Below, piece after piece: positions 8,450-18,900 of a stretch of DNA of 64,000 nt (position 1 is the first letter of the stretch; every line of letters begins with the position of its first letter). A program made the translations under genes and the position numbers. The notes below the pieces were generated by a model that did no database searches, was not told the DNA's origin, and saw nothing but the letters and a program-made list of their open reading frames with translations. This stretch comes from Mesorhizobium sophorae (lineage in GTDB: Bacteria > Pseudomonadota > Alphaproteobacteria > Rhizobiales > Rhizobiaceae). The stretch covers positions 1,116,001 through 1,180,000 of the forward strand of contig NZ_NNRI01000022.1 of the NCBI RefSeq assembly GCF_002270415.1, read 5' to 3'.

Positions 8450-9478
8450 TCACTGGGCCGGCTTGTAGATCTGGTCGAATATACCACCGTCGCCGAAATG
8501 ATAAGGCTGTGCTTTCTTCCAGCCGCCAAAAAGCGGATCGTCGATGGAGATCAGCTTGATGTCGGGTGTCTTGGGAAGATCAGCGGGAGCCACAAGGTCG
8601 GGCTTGGCCGGACGATAGTGGTTCTTGGCGATGATTGTCTGGCCTTCCTTGGAATAGAGCCAGCCCAGATAGGCTTCGGCGACCTTGCGCGTGCCCTTGG
8701 CGTCGACATTGGCGTCCACCACCGCCACCGGAGGCTCGGCCAGGATCGAAGTCGGAGGATACACGATGTCGAAATTGTCGGCGCCGAATTCGTCCAGCGC
8801 CAGATAGGCATCGTTTTCCCAGCCAATCAGCACGTCGCCGATGCCCTTTTGCGCGAAGGTCACGGTCGAGCCACGGGCGCCGGTGTCGAGCACCGGGGCA
8901 TTGGCATAGAGCTTGCCGACGAATTCCTTGGTCTTGGCCTCGTCACCGCCGTCGTTGGCGTTGGCGTAGGCCCAGGCGGCGAGATAGTTCCAGCGCGCGC
9001 CGCCAGAGGTCTTGGGATTGGGCGTGATCACCTGGGTGCCGTCCTTGACCAGGTCGTTCCAGTCATGGATGCCCTTGGGATTTCCCTTGCGGACAAGGAA
9101 GATGATGGTCGAGGTGTAAGGCGCTGAATTGTTTTCGAATTTGGTGCGCCAGTCGGGATTGATCTTCTTCGACTTGGAGACGATGGCGTTGATGTCGCCT
9201 TCGAGCGCCAGCGTCACCACATCGGCGTCGAGGCCGTCGATCACGGCGCGGGCCTGGGCACCCGATCCGCCATGCGATTGCTGGATGGTGACCGTCTCGC
9301 CGGTCTCGGCCTTCCAGTGCGCCGCGAAGGCTTCGTCATAGGCCTTGTAGAGCTCGCGCGTCGGATCGTAGGACACGTTGAGGATGGTGGTGTCGGCAAA
9401 CGCGAAACCGAGCGTGCCGAACTGGACAGATGTGGCGACCAGTGCGCCGAGCAGTTTCCTGAAATGAGGTTTGGTCAT
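8450..9478 (-). CDS. Sulfate ABC transporter substrate-binding protein, first gene of the cys operon
   Basis: Periplasmic binding protein of 342 residues; the start at 9478 (MTKPHFRKLLGAL) has a good GGAGG seven bases upstream and gives a proper signal peptide ending near AFA/DTT. Motifs LNVSYDPTRELYKAYDEAFA, QSHGGSGAQARAVIDGL and NPKTSGGARWNYLAAWAYA match Sbp/CysP. Being the first gene, it is probably the main partner of CysTWA. It shares architecture with the 4431-5417 protein, so the cluster carries two binding proteins for one channel. Confidence 0.95.
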   Translation of the reverse strand: MTKPHFRKLLGALVATSVQFGTLGFAFADTTILNVSYDPTRELYKAYDEAFAAHWKAETGETVTIQQSHGGSGAQARAVIDGLDADVVTLALEGDINAIVSKSKKINPDWRTKFENNSAPYTSTIIFLVRKGNPKGIHDWNDLVKDGTQVITPNPKTSGGARWNYLAAWAYANANDGGDEAKTKEFVGKLYANAPVLDTGARGSTVTFAQKGIGDVLIGWENDAYLALDEFGADNFDIVYPPTSILAEPPVAVVDANVDAKGTRKVAEAYLGWLYSKEGQTIIAKNHYRPAKPDLVAPADLPKTPDIKLISIDDPLFGGWKKAQPYHFGDGGIFDQIYKPAQ

Positions 9479-9701
9479 TTCTGCCTCCGTTGAACCGGCG
9501 CCAAATCTACCGAATTGATAGAAATTAGATGCATTCAATGTTGCCTTTTTTGGCCCCCTGAAGAAAATGTTCGACGATATTTCGCTGTGCGGAGAAATTT
9601 CTTCCTCATGGCTGCACTGAGCAAACTGTGAGCCTGCCTGACGTTTGATCTAGGCTTTGGACCGGCCGGGACAAGGACTTCGCCTGCCGGGCCCGATTCG
9701 C

Positions 9702-10805
9702 TCAGCCTTCGCTGTCGATGGTGATCAGCGAAGCCATGTTCGGGCTGTTGAGCGGCACGGACGAAGGGCAGCGGCAGCCCGCAATGGCGGCGACGTCGAA
9801 AAGCTCGGTGATGTGTCCCTTCAACTCGATCCACTCGGCTATGCCGCCGGTATGCAGGTCGATGATGTAGAGCGCGCAGCGCGGCTCGGCGTCGCGCGTC
9901 TGCAGATTGTCCTGCAGCGGCAGGTCCTTGAACAGGCCATCGCGCGGCAACGACGTGGTGACGGTGGCAAAGCGGCCATGAAAGCTCAGGCCGCGCAGGA
10001 AGCCGGGGCAAAAGGCGATGTTCTGCCGCTGCCCGGTTCCGGGATCGATGCGGACCAGGAAGCCGCGGCCGGAATCCAGCACCCACAGCGCACCGTCATG
10101 GACGCGCGGCGAATGCGGCATCGACAGATCGTCGACCACCACTTTGTCCTCGGTGATGTCGATGATCATGCCGCCTTCCCAGCGGCGGTCGCGCCAGCCG
10201 CCGACCGAGTCCGACCGACTGATCGCGCTGACATAGCGGGCGCGCCCGTTCTGCATGGCGAGACCATTGAGATGACAGCGGTCCTCAGGCACCAGCTTGC
10301 TGATGAAGGAGGGCTTCCACAACGGCCGGAAGGAATGCGTCGGGCTCAGCGTCGCCAGGCAAGAGAACTTGGTGTTGATGAACACGATCTGCCCGTCTTC
10401 GCGCACGGCCAGTTCATGGATGTCGAGGTCGCCTGTGTAAGAAGCGGCGCGCGGCATATACATGCGGTCGTAAATGGCGTTGGCGACCTGGTCGGGTCCG
10501 AGGATGTTTTCCAGCCGCCACACCGCCGTGTCGGAGGCTAGGATGATCCGCTGCCCGGCAACGGTCACGCCCATGGCCCTGACGAAACTGGTCTGGTGGA
10601 TGGAGGCCTTCCTGTCGCCGGTGAGGCCGACCAGGAACAACTGTCCGGTCTGGTAGGAGGTGAAAGCCAGCGAGCACTGCGCCGTCTCCATCCAGTTGAT
10701 GAAGCCGCGCGACAGCGAGACGTTGGTCTGCTGTTCGGCCGCGCTGGGAGACGCGGCTTCGGGCGGTCTCGCCGGGGCCTCGTCAGTGGCCTTGGATGTG
10801 CTCAC
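9702..10805 (-). CDS. TIGR03032-family protein of unknown function
   Basis: Soluble protein of about 367 residues with no signal peptide or membrane segment. Landmarks such as FINWMETAQCSLAFTSYQTGQLFLVG, RMYMPRAASYTGDLDIHELA, CHLNGLAM and SMPHSPRVHDGALWVLDSGRG match the TIGR03032 family, which looks like a beta-propeller. The family has no established function; tetratricopeptide-containing members occur near surface-polysaccharide or secretion genes. I placed the start at GTG 10805, which has GGAG five bases upstream; an ATG at 10832 is in frame but lacks a clear ribosome site. Its upstream neighbour is the autotransporter gene, 81 bases away. Confidence 0.8.
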   Translation of the reverse strand: MSTSKATDEAPARPPEAASPSAAEQQTNVSLSRGFINWMETAQCSLAFTSYQTGQLFLVGLTGDRKASIHQTSFVRAMGVTVAGQRIILASDTAVWRLENILGPDQVANAIYDRMYMPRAASYTGDLDIHELAVREDGQIVFINTKFSCLATLSPTHSFRPLWKPSFISKLVPEDRCHLNGLAMQNGRARYVSAISRSDSVGGWRDRRWEGGMIIDITEDKVVVDDLSMPHSPRVHDGALWVLDSGRGFLVRIDPGTGQRQNIAFCPGFLRGLSFHGRFATVTTSLPRDGLFKDLPLQDNLQTRDAEPRCALYIIDLHTGGIAEWIELKGHITELFDVAAIAGCRCPSSVPLNSPNMASLITIDSEG

Positions 10806-10885
10806 GCTTGCTCCATGGGTAGACCTGGTCATGACTACGCCGGCCGCGAGGGCCGGCGCAAGAAGTTCAGATGCAATCCGCTGGA

Positions 10886-12940
10886 CTACCAGCCGTAACG
10901 GAGTGCCGCGCCAATGGAGCCGGCGCTGTAATTGTTGCCGAAGCGGACGCTGCCGCGGACCACGCCGGACCAGTTGCTGGCGCTGGCCACGTTCACGCCG
11001 ACGCCGACCTCGCCGAACGTGCCGTTGCCGGCGCTGTCGGTGGCCGAGAAGGCGCTGCCGGGGAAGTTGATGTCGACGGCGTTGCTGTCGCCGAAATGGT
11101 TCCAGACACTCAGCGTCAGGTCCGGACTGACAGTCATGCCGTTCATCTGCATATCGGTGCCGATGCGCGCGCCGATCCTGGCGCGGCCGCTGCTGCCGTT
11201 CTGGAAGTCGATGTCGCCGCCAAACAGCGATACCGAATCCATATTGGTGCGGACCCATTCCAGGCTGGCTTGCGGCTCGATGAAGCCCCAGCCCATGGCG
11301 ACGCGGTAGCCGGCGTCGAGGCGCGCGCCGATATTGGTGGCGTTGGTGCTCGCCTTGCCGCCGACGTCGTTGATGTCGACATCGAGGAAGTCGGCCTTGA
11401 CGAGGCCGTCGAGGTAGAAGCCGCCATTCAGGTAGGTGGCGTAGGCGCCGACCGTGCCGCCCTTGTAGTTCCAGCTGTCGTCCGTCGCCTTGAAGTCGAG
11501 CCTGGAGGTGACGTAGCCGCCCATGACGCCGAACAGCATATCGCCGCCGGCGATACCTTCGAGCCCCATGTCGATGCCGCCGAGGAAGGCACCGGTGCGC
11601 TGGCTGCGATCGAGGTCGAGGGTCTCTGCCTGCAGCGAGACCGGATCGGTGAAGCTGACGCTGCTGTCGCGATTAGACCAGTCGCCGGACGCCCGCGCCC
11701 AGAGACCGCCCATGCGCGCCGCGAGTTTTTCCTCCGGCATATCCGCATTGTGGACGCCACTTTCCTGCGTGCGCAGATCCGCCATGCGGTCCCGCCAGAA
11801 GCCGGTCGTGTCCAGCCACACATCCTGTGCTCCGGTCACGCCGGCAGGCAGTTCGAAACCGGCATTGTCAAGCCCGATGGAACGCAGGCCGTGTGTGTTG
11901 CCCTGCAGGAACAGGCCGTAGGTGAAGAAGCCGGCATTGACTGGGCCAGCCAGATCGAAATCGCTGTCGGCGGTTGTTCCGCTCACCGTGACCACGGGGA
12001 TGAAGACCGCCGGCGCGCCGGCGCCGACGACATTCACGACCAAATCGGTATGACCGGACGAATTGCCGCCGATCGTCAGAGTGTCGGCGACGCCGGTGGT
12101 AAAGTTGGCGTCGACGCCGAGCTTCGAATTGCCCTGGCCGGTGAAGTTGCCGCTGGTGATCAGCTTGTCGCCGGCCACGCCATCGATCATCGTCGTCAGG
12201 CCGGCTCCGGAGCCCAGGCTGCCGTTGACGAAGCTATCGAGGCCGATGAACCTGACAGTGCCCGGTGGAGAGCCGAAGAAGCTGCCCGATGCGTAGAGGG
12301 TGCCGCCATTGTTGAGCGTATCGCTGCCGGCGCCGAATTTGCTGTCGGTGAATGCCCTGAAGACGCCGGTATCATTGACGTTCATGACATTTCCGGCGTC
12401 GCTCAATTCGACCCGGCCGGCAATCACGCCGGCATCGTCGATCTTGGTTGTTCCGGCGGTCGACTTGATGGCCAGGTTGTTGTTGGCGCCGACAAAGCCC
12501 GACGTGCCGATGGTGACCGTGGAGCCGCCGGTCGAATTGACCTGCAGGCCGCCAAGCTCGCCGCTGATCTTGCCATCGTTGGTGACGAGGATCGTGCTCG
12601 ATGTACCGGTCGCGCCAGCGATTGCGCCGAAGCCCACGCTGCTGAACAGTTCCGCATTGTTTCCGCTGTTGCCGATGACGATGTTGCTGCCGGCGCCGCT
12701 CGTGTAGGCAGCCAGCCCGGCAACGCCGCCCTTGGCATCGACGGATGCCGTATTGGCGACGGCAATGCTGCTGTTGTCGCCAATGGACTTGGCATAGAGG
12801 CCTTCGCCGGCCGACGTAAAACCCATTGGAAGCCCTCCAGCGGCCATGCGTATCCTTGCGGAAGGGAATTGCAATTCGAGTCTGCGCGATTTCAGGGCAA
12901 TCACTAGTGACGGCCAATTTAAGTTGTATTTATACAACAA
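10886..12940 (-). CDS. Autotransporter beta-domain protein lacking a visible signal peptide
   Basis: Open frame of 684 codons. The last 290 or so residues form a classic autotransporter beta-barrel (GLWARASGDWSNRDSS, RTGAFLGGIDMGLEG, YLDGLVKADFLDVD, LDAGYRVAMGWGFIEPQASLEWV), ending LRYGW with the terminal aromatic residue expected for outer-membrane insertion. The region before it is a Gly/Ser/Thr/Asn-rich passenger with beta-helix character, such as NTGVFRAF-like and GNSGNNAELFSS turns. The N-terminus shows no Sec signal: the first residues are MLYKYNLNWPSLVIALKSRRLELQ, and the alternative starts (Met32, Met39) give none either. The gene may have lost its 5' end, so it may not be exported. 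The passenger is short compared with full-length rhizobial relatives. Confidence 0.72.
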   Translation of the reverse strand: MLYKYNLNWPSLVIALKSRRLELQFPSARIRMAAGGLPMGFTSAGEGLYAKSIGDNSSIAVANTASVDAKGGVAGLAAYTSGAGSNIVIGNSGNNAELFSSVGFGAIAGATGTSSTILVTNDGKISGELGGLQVNSTGGSTVTIGTSGFVGANNNLAIKSTAGTTKIDDAGVIAGRVELSDAGNVMNVNDTGVFRAFTDSKFGAGSDTLNNGGTLYASGSFFGSPPGTVRFIGLDSFVNGSLGSGAGLTTMIDGVAGDKLITSGNFTGQGNSKLGVDANFTTGVADTLTIGGNSSGHTDLVVNVVGAGAPAVFIPVVTVSGTTADSDFDLAGPVNAGFFTYGLFLQGNTHGLRSIGLDNAGFELPAGVTGAQDVWLDTTGFWRDRMADLRTQESGVHNADMPEEKLAARMGGLWARASGDWSNRDSSVSFTDPVSLQAETLDLDRSQRTGAFLGGIDMGLEGIAGGDMLFGVMGGYVTSRLDFKATDDSWNYKGGTVGAYATYLNGGFYLDGLVKADFLDVDINDVGGKASTNATNIGARLDAGYRVAMGWGFIEPQASLEWVRTNMDSVSLFGGDIDFQNGSSGRARIGARIGTDMQMNGMTVSPDLTLSVWNHFGDSNAVDINFPGSAFSATDSAGNGTFGEVGVGVNVASASNWSGVVRGSVRFGNNYSAGSIGAALRYGW

Positions 12941-12947
12941 CTTGTTG
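12924..12947. promoter_or_regulatory. Overlapping palindromes upstream of the autotransporter frame
   Basis: TTGTA-TTTA-TACAA at 12924-12937 and CAACAA-C-TTGTTG at 12935-12947 are both perfect inverted repeats in an unusually AT-rich patch between the vanX-like stop and the autotransporter frame. The first resembles operators used by GntR-type regulators. They overlap the first codons of the longest frame, which supports a true start further downstream or a lost promoter region. No regulator gene is adjacent. Confidence 0.35.
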
Positions 12948-12993
12948 AAGTATCAGGTCGCTGAACAGCAGTTCCACCGGTTTGGTGGCTGTC

Positions 12994-13716
12994 TCACCTG
13001 GCGGTGACGGGAAAGTCGAATCGCTGCTTGGCGAACGGTTCATTTGCCTGCGTGAAATGCCACCATTCGCGCGCATAGTTCTTGAAGCCGCCGTTGCGCA
13101 TGGCATCGAGAAGCATCTTGCGGTTTACCGCGGCTTCGCTGGCGAGCCCGCGGTGGGCGGTCTCGCTTATCGGGTCAAAGCAGTCGAAGCCGGTGCCGAA
13201 ATCGAGCGTGTCGGCATCGACGGCACCGCAGGCCGGTTTCGGCGCGGATCTGCTGTCGGCTCGCGCAATGGCGACATCGACCGTCGAGCCGCGGGAATGG
13301 CTGGACAGTTCACCGACATAGCCGTTGGCGATGAGGTCGCCGCGCTTGACCCGCGGATACCATTGCGGATCGGGCGGCCCGCCCTCTCGCGACCATTGCC
13401 CCATGTCGGTGACGGCACGGGCAGGGCGGTAGCAATCGAACACGACCAACGTCAGGCCATTGGCGGCAATCGCCTTCTGGACGCCGGAAAGCGCCTTGGC
13501 CGCCTGCTCGGTGAGGATGCAGGCCGGCGCTTCATAGCCGTTCACCTTTCGGTGCAGGAAATTGTCGGATCCAGCGTAGCGGATGTCCTGGCGGATCGAG
13601 GGGTCGATGTCGGCGAGGCGAACAAAGCCGGCGGGCAGGGTGTCGGCATGTGCCGGCAGAGCGAAAGCCGCGACCATCAGCGCGCAAAAGCCAATGCACT
13701 GAATCGCCTGGCGCAT
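12994..13716 (-). CDS. M15 family D-alanyl-D-alanine dipeptidase (VanX-like)
   Basis: Exported zinc peptidase of 240 residues that would cleave D-Ala-D-Ala released from peptidoglycan. The signal peptide (MRQAIQCIGFCALMVAAFALPAHA) is clear. Zinc-site motifs are SSHSRGSTVDV (His and Asp ligands) and EWWH (catalytic Glu and third ligand His), with the family arginine in DCYRPARAV. The ATG at 13716 is preferred to an upstream TTG. It starts 18 bases after the pbpC stop on the same strand, so cell-wall recycling alongside PBP1C is likely. In this context it is more likely a housekeeping recycling enzyme than vancomycin resistance. Confidence 0.9.
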   Translation of the reverse strand: MRQAIQCIGFCALMVAAFALPAHADTLPAGFVRLADIDPSIRQDIRYAGSDNFLHRKVNGYEAPACILTEQAAKALSGVQKAIAANGLTLVVFDCYRPARAVTDMGQWSREGGPPDPQWYPRVKRGDLIANGYVGELSSHSRGSTVDVAIARADSRSAPKPACGAVDADTLDFGTGFDCFDPISETAHRGLASEAAVNRKMLLDAMRNGGFKNYAREWWHFTQANEPFAKQRFDFPVTAR

Positions 13717-13734
13717 TCTATTCAAGGAACGCTT

Positions 13735-15825
13735 TCACTCGACGAACACTTTCACGCTTGCTGCGCGTCCAGCGGCATCGATCACGGTCAGCGTCGAGTA
13801 GCCGGCGCCATCCGGCTGCCAGGTTGCGGTTCGGCGGCGGTCGATGCCGGTGAGTGGCTTGCCGTTGGCCAGCCAGCGGAACGGTGCGCGGCCGCCCTGA
13901 AGCTTCAGCACCAGCGGCGATGCATCGGCTGAGTTGGTGCCGAGGTCGACGCGAGCACCGTCCGGCGGAAAGATGATAGTCGGCGCGGGTTCGGTCGGCG
14001 TTGCCTGCACGAGCCCGTCCGAACCGGTGCCAAAGCGGGCGAGCGTCATCGGAAGGTCTTCGCGTTTGGGGCTGAAGACGCCGGGCGGCTTGCCCGGCAA
14101 GGGCACGGTGACCAGACCCGAACGGACAAAGCCCTCGAACAGGATGGGGGCGGCCGAGACGTAGCCGGAGAGGCCGGGAACCGCGCCGGCGTCGGGGCGG
14201 CCGACCCAGACGCCCAGCACGTAGCGGCCGTCGAAGCCGACCGACCACGCGTCGCGGTAGCCATAAGAGGTGCCGGTCTTGTAGGCGATGCCGCGCTGCA
14301 AGGCGCCCTCGGGCGGCTTGACGCCCGACAGGATGTCGATGATCTGCCAGTTGGCCTGACCGTCGAGGATGGTGGCGGTGGTGCGCTCAGCATTGGCCGG
14401 CTCGGTGCCGTCATGCAGCGTGTGTGTCTTGCCGCCATTGGCGAGGCCTGTGTAGAGCTGGACGAGATCGCGCAGCGACACACCGACGCCGCCGAGGCCG
14501 ATGGCCAGGCCCGGCGCCTCGTTGACCGGCAGCGTGGGGCGCACCCCGGCCTGGCGAAAGCGCGCCATCAGCCGCGTTGGCCCGACCGCGTCCAGCACGC
14601 GGATCGCCGGCACGTTGAGCGACAGCTGCAGCGCTTGGCGGATGCTGACGTCGCCCTGGTAGCCCATGTCGAAATTCTTCGGCCGGTAGCCGGAGAAATC
14701 GACCGGGCTGTCGTCGATCAGCGTTTCCTGCGCCACCAGGCCCTGCTCGAAGGCAAGTCCATAGATAAAAGGCTTCAGCGTCGAGCCGGGCGAGCGGACG
14801 ATCTTGGTCATGTCGATCCAGCCGGAGCGGCTGGCATCGAAGAAATTGGCCGAGCCGACCTCGCCGAGAATGTCGCCGGTGCGGGCGTCGGCCAGCACCA
14901 TGGCAACGGAGAGGCGAGGCCCTAACTTGGTGGCGGCGTCCCTGGCCACCTGCTCCAGCCCTTCCTGGACGCTCTTGCGGATCGTCAGCTGCACGGGCTG
15001 GCCTGGCACGGCCTTAGGCAGCATCGCATAGGCGGCGTGCGCGGCGAGCGCCGGCAAGGTGCGGCGCAGGCCTGACACATCGTCGAGGGCGGCACGCGCC
15101 GCCTCGCGCTCGCCGAGCAGGCCGGAGGAGACCATGCGGGTCAGCACCCGGTCGCGCGCGGCGTGGGCGATCTGCAGGTTGCGGTCGGGCCGGCGCTTTT
15201 CCGGCAGTTGCGGCAAGGCAACCAGCAGGGCGGCTTCGGAAACGGTGAGCCGCTTCGGCTCCTTGCCGAAATAGGCCAGCGAGGCGGCGCGCACGCCTTC
15301 CAGATTGCCGCCATACGGCGCCAGCGTCAGGTAGCGTTCGAGGATCTCGCGCTTGGACAGCCGGCGCTCGATCTGGATGGCACGCAGCATCTGCTTGATC
15401 TTGGAGCCGAGGCTGCGGCTTTCGCGCGGCTCGATCAGCCGGGCAAGTTGCATCGACAGGGTCGAGCCGCCGGAGACGATATGGCCGGTTGTGGCGAACT
15501 GGCCGGCGGCTCGGGCCAGCGCCAGCACGTCGACGCCCTCATGGTCCCAGAAGCGCTTGTCCTCATAAGTGACCAGCATGTCGACGAACTGCTTGTCGAC
15601 CTGGTCGAGCCTGGTTTCGAGCCGCCAATAACCGTCCGGCGTGGCGAAGGTGCGCAACAGCTGGCCGTCGCGGTCCTGGACTTCCGTCGAAACCGTGAGC
15701 TCAGCCGGCAGCGGCGGCGGAAAGGCGCGGTCGAGTTCCCAGAGGGAGGCGACGGATAGGGCAAGGATGCCGGCGCAGGAAGCTGCGGTAATGGCTGCGC
15801 GGCGCAGGATCTTTTTTGAGAGCAT
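13735..15825 (-). CDS. pbpC: Penicillin-binding protein 1C
   Basis: Bifunctional peptidoglycan synthase of 696 residues anchored by one N-terminal membrane segment. The GT51 glycosyltransferase domain shows EDKRFWDHEGVD and GGSTLSMQLARL; the transpeptidase domain has SPGSTLKPF with nucleophile Ser348 and the KTGTS box; the C-terminal part is the BiPBP_C domain typical of PBP1C. ATG 15825 has AGGGG seven bases upstream; an ATG at 15840 is also in frame. The gene follows the alpha-2-macroglobulin gene on the same strand, the arrangement known from E. coli, where PBP1C is thought to repair the wall after attack on the envelope. Confidence 0.96.
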   Translation of the reverse strand: MLSKKILRRAAITAASCAGILALSVASLWELDRAFPPPLPAELTVSTEVQDRDGQLLRTFATPDGYWRLETRLDQVDKQFVDMLVTYEDKRFWDHEGVDVLALARAAGQFATTGHIVSGGSTLSMQLARLIEPRESRSLGSKIKQMLRAIQIERRLSKREILERYLTLAPYGGNLEGVRAASLAYFGKEPKRLTVSEAALLVALPQLPEKRRPDRNLQIAHAARDRVLTRMVSSGLLGEREAARAALDDVSGLRRTLPALAAHAAYAMLPKAVPGQPVQLTIRKSVQEGLEQVARDAATKLGPRLSVAMVLADARTGDILGEVGSANFFDASRSGWIDMTKIVRSPGSTLKPFIYGLAFEQGLVAQETLIDDSPVDFSGYRPKNFDMGYQGDVSIRQALQLSLNVPAIRVLDAVGPTRLMARFRQAGVRPTLPVNEAPGLAIGLGGVGVSLRDLVQLYTGLANGGKTHTLHDGTEPANAERTTATILDGQANWQIIDILSGVKPPEGALQRGIAYKTGTSYGYRDAWSVGFDGRYVLGVWVGRPDAGAVPGLSGYVSAAPILFEGFVRSGLVTVPLPGKPPGVFSPKREDLPMTLARFGTGSDGLVQATPTEPAPTIIFPPDGARVDLGTNSADASPLVLKLQGGRAPFRWLANGKPLTGIDRRRTATWQPDGAGYSTLTVIDAAGRAASVKVFVE

Positions 15826-15933
15826 GGCGCTGCCCCTCATCCGCTTGCCGGCACCTTCTCCCCGTCTGGTGACGGGGAGAAGGGGGCTGTCGCGAGCGCC
15901 ATCGTTCTGTTCATGATCGCCACCATCGGCACC

Positions 15934-18900
15934 TTACGGCGCCTTGACCTCCATCATGCCGGTGGCCGTGCGGGCCGAATATTGCGGCCGGTACATATCC
16001 TCCACCGTCGCCGCCGGATGAGCGTAGGTGCCCGGCGTCACCGCGCGCACGACATAGGCCAGTGTGATGTTGCGGTCGCCATCGCCGTCATTGGGGTTGA
16101 ACGCCGCGACGAAACGGTCGTCGCGGAATTCGAGATGGGCGGCGTCGGTCTGGGCGAGCCAGGAGAAGTTCGACAATTGCGCACTGGAGACCAGGCCCGG
16201 ATTGTCGATCTCGAAGCCTGCCGGCAACAAGTCGGTGATCAGGAGGCGCGAAGGCCATCTGTTCTGCTCGTAGATCTTGAGCACAACGACATAGCGTTCG
16301 TTCTGCTTCGCCTCGGTGACGTTGGCTTCGGTGCCATCGAGCTTGTAGTAGGTTCGGCCGATGGTGAAGCCGTCGCCGCTGGCCGGCAGCGGCTGGATCG
16401 GCGACGCCACGGTGGTGACGACGGCCTGCAGCGGGGTCTTGCCGGTGTTGGCGATGGCGAGCGGGCTGTCGACCAGGTCGCTGCCGTTGATCTGGTTGGA
16501 ATAACCGCCTGAATGCGGCGCGCCATTGACGGTCAGCGTGATCGAATCATTGCCTTCCTTCAATGCGCGGGCCGCCAGCAGCATCCAGGATTCGTCCTGG
16601 GTGGTGGTCCAATCGGCTTCGGCGCGTTCTTTCGTCACCAGCTTGATAAGCTCCGGCACGATCGTCGGCACCGGCTTCGATTCCGCCGCCAGCGCCAGCA
16701 TCGCCGCGCCGTCACGCAGCGGCGAGCCATAGTCGGAGCGGTAGTAGTCATAGTCGGTTGTCGCCTTGGCGAGCTGGAGCGCAGTCTTGAACGTCGCTTC
16801 AGCGCGCGGCGTGTCGCCGTAGAGCGCCAGGCTCGCCGCCAGCTGGGCAACCGCCATCGGGCTCGAGAAAGCCTCGAGCTGGGTGTCGGCATAGTAGCGC
16901 AGGTCGCCGATCGAGGCCTTCTTGTTGCGGGCCAGGACGTAGAGGGCGTAGGCGATCTCGCTGCCACGGTCCTGTACGCTCTGGTCGTAGCCGAGCGAGT
17001 TCTGCAAGTTGCTCAGCGCCTGGTTCATCGCCAGGCTCGGCACGTCGTATTTCTGCTCGCGCGCCCTGGTCAGGAAGTCGGTGACATAGGCGTCGAGCCA
17101 GAGGTCGCCGGAGCCCGGACCCCACAGGCCGAAGCTGCCGGCAGAGGCCTGGTAGCTCAGAACCTTGTAGATGGCATCCTGGATGCGGCCGTGCAGGTCA
17201 GGGTCACTGGCCATGCCGATGCCGGACGCCAATTCATTGACGTAGAGAAGCGGCATGGCGCGGCTGGTGGTCTGCTCGGCGCAACCATAGGGGTAGCGGT
17301 CGAGCGTCATCAAAAGCGACGGCACGTCGAAGGCTGCGGCCTGCGAAACGCCGACGCTGACGGAAGCGCCGTCGAGCAGGCTTGCCGCCAGGAGCTCCTT
17401 GTCGACGCGCAAAGCGCCGCCATTACCCTTGAGGTCGACGACCAGGCGGGTGGTGACCGGCAATTGCGCCGGACGCACCGGCACGTACAGCGTCTGTTCG
17501 ACAGCGGTGCCGTCCGCATGGGCAAGCTTGATGGTGATCGAGGCATTGCCCGCCGTCTGTGCGATCAGCGGCACGGTCAGTGTCTGCCGCTTGCCCTTGG
17601 CCAGCGCCAGCTTCTCAGGCAGAGGCTTGTCGCCGGTCGACAGGTCGCCGGTCGTGTTTATCGACAGCGCATAGTCACCGGCCGGGCCATCGGTGTCGGC
17701 GACATCGAGGCGCATGACTGCGGCGTCGCCAGGCGCCAGGAAGCGCGGCAGGCCGGCGGTGATGACCACCGGATCACGCACGATGACGTCGGACTGGGCA
17801 TGGCCGACCGCTTCCTTGGTCCAGGCGACAGCCATGACGCGCACGGTGCCGTTGAACTGCGGGATGTCGAAGTCGATCCGCGCCTTGCCGTCGGCGTCGA
17901 GCTGAACCGGACCAGAGAAGAAGGCGACCAGCTTTTCGGTCGGCGGGCTGCCTTGCGTCTGCATGTTGGCGCCGTCGCCGCCGGTCCTGAGCTTGCCGGT
18001 GTTGCCCAGCGAGCCGTCGATCAGGCGGCCGTAGAGGTCGCGGATTTCCATGCCCAGCATGCGCTGGCCAAAGAACCAGTTTTCCGGATCCGGCGCTTTG
18101 TAGTTGGTCAGGTTGAGGATGCCGACATCGACGGCGGCAACCATGACATAGGCGTTGCTGCCCGACTGCACGCCGGCCACCGCGACCGGGATCGACAGCT
18201 GCTGGCGCGGCATGGTCTTGTCCGGCGGTGTCAGGGTGACGGCGAGCTTCTTCGAGCCCGGATCGACCTTCAGCCATTTCACGCCGATGGCGCGGGCCGG
18301 CATGCGCGATTCCTGCGCGTCGCCAGGCCGGAACAGGGTTGCCGTGACATAGGCGCCGGCGCCCCAGTCGTCACCGACCGGGATGTCGACTGTGCTGCCG
18401 CCGGCCGGCACGGTTGCCGTGACGGTCTTCAACAGCTTGTCCGAGCCGATGTTGATCAGGAGTTCGCCGGCAAAATGCGGCGAGACCTTGAGCTTGGCCA
18501 CTTCGCCAGCGGCATAGGTGTCCTTGTCGAGGGCGATCTCCAGGCCGTCAGGCGTTTCGGTGGTGGTCGAGGAGACGTACCAGCCGGCGTCGAACTCGTA
18601 GCTGGTCGCCGGTCCCTCGGGATCCGATGTCTCGACCTCGAGGCGGTACTGGCCCCAGTCGACCGGCACGGAGACCGTAGCGTCGCCGTCGGCGCTGAGG
18701 TCGACCTGGCCGTTGGCGATCGACTTGGTGAAGGTGACCGGCTCGTAGTTCCAGGAGTTGTTGGAGCGGTACCACTGGTAATTGCGTTCGACCTTGACCA
18801 GCGTCCATTGGGCGCCTTTCAGCGCCTCACGCTTGCCGTCGGGATCGACAGCGATCAGGCTGAACTTCGCCGTGCCGCCCTGCGGCACTTCATTGTCGGC

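Noticed and set aside
9657..10541. 294-codon plus-strand frame opposite the TIGR03032 gene
   Set aside because: No domain and typical antisense composition; the minus-strand protein has family motifs.
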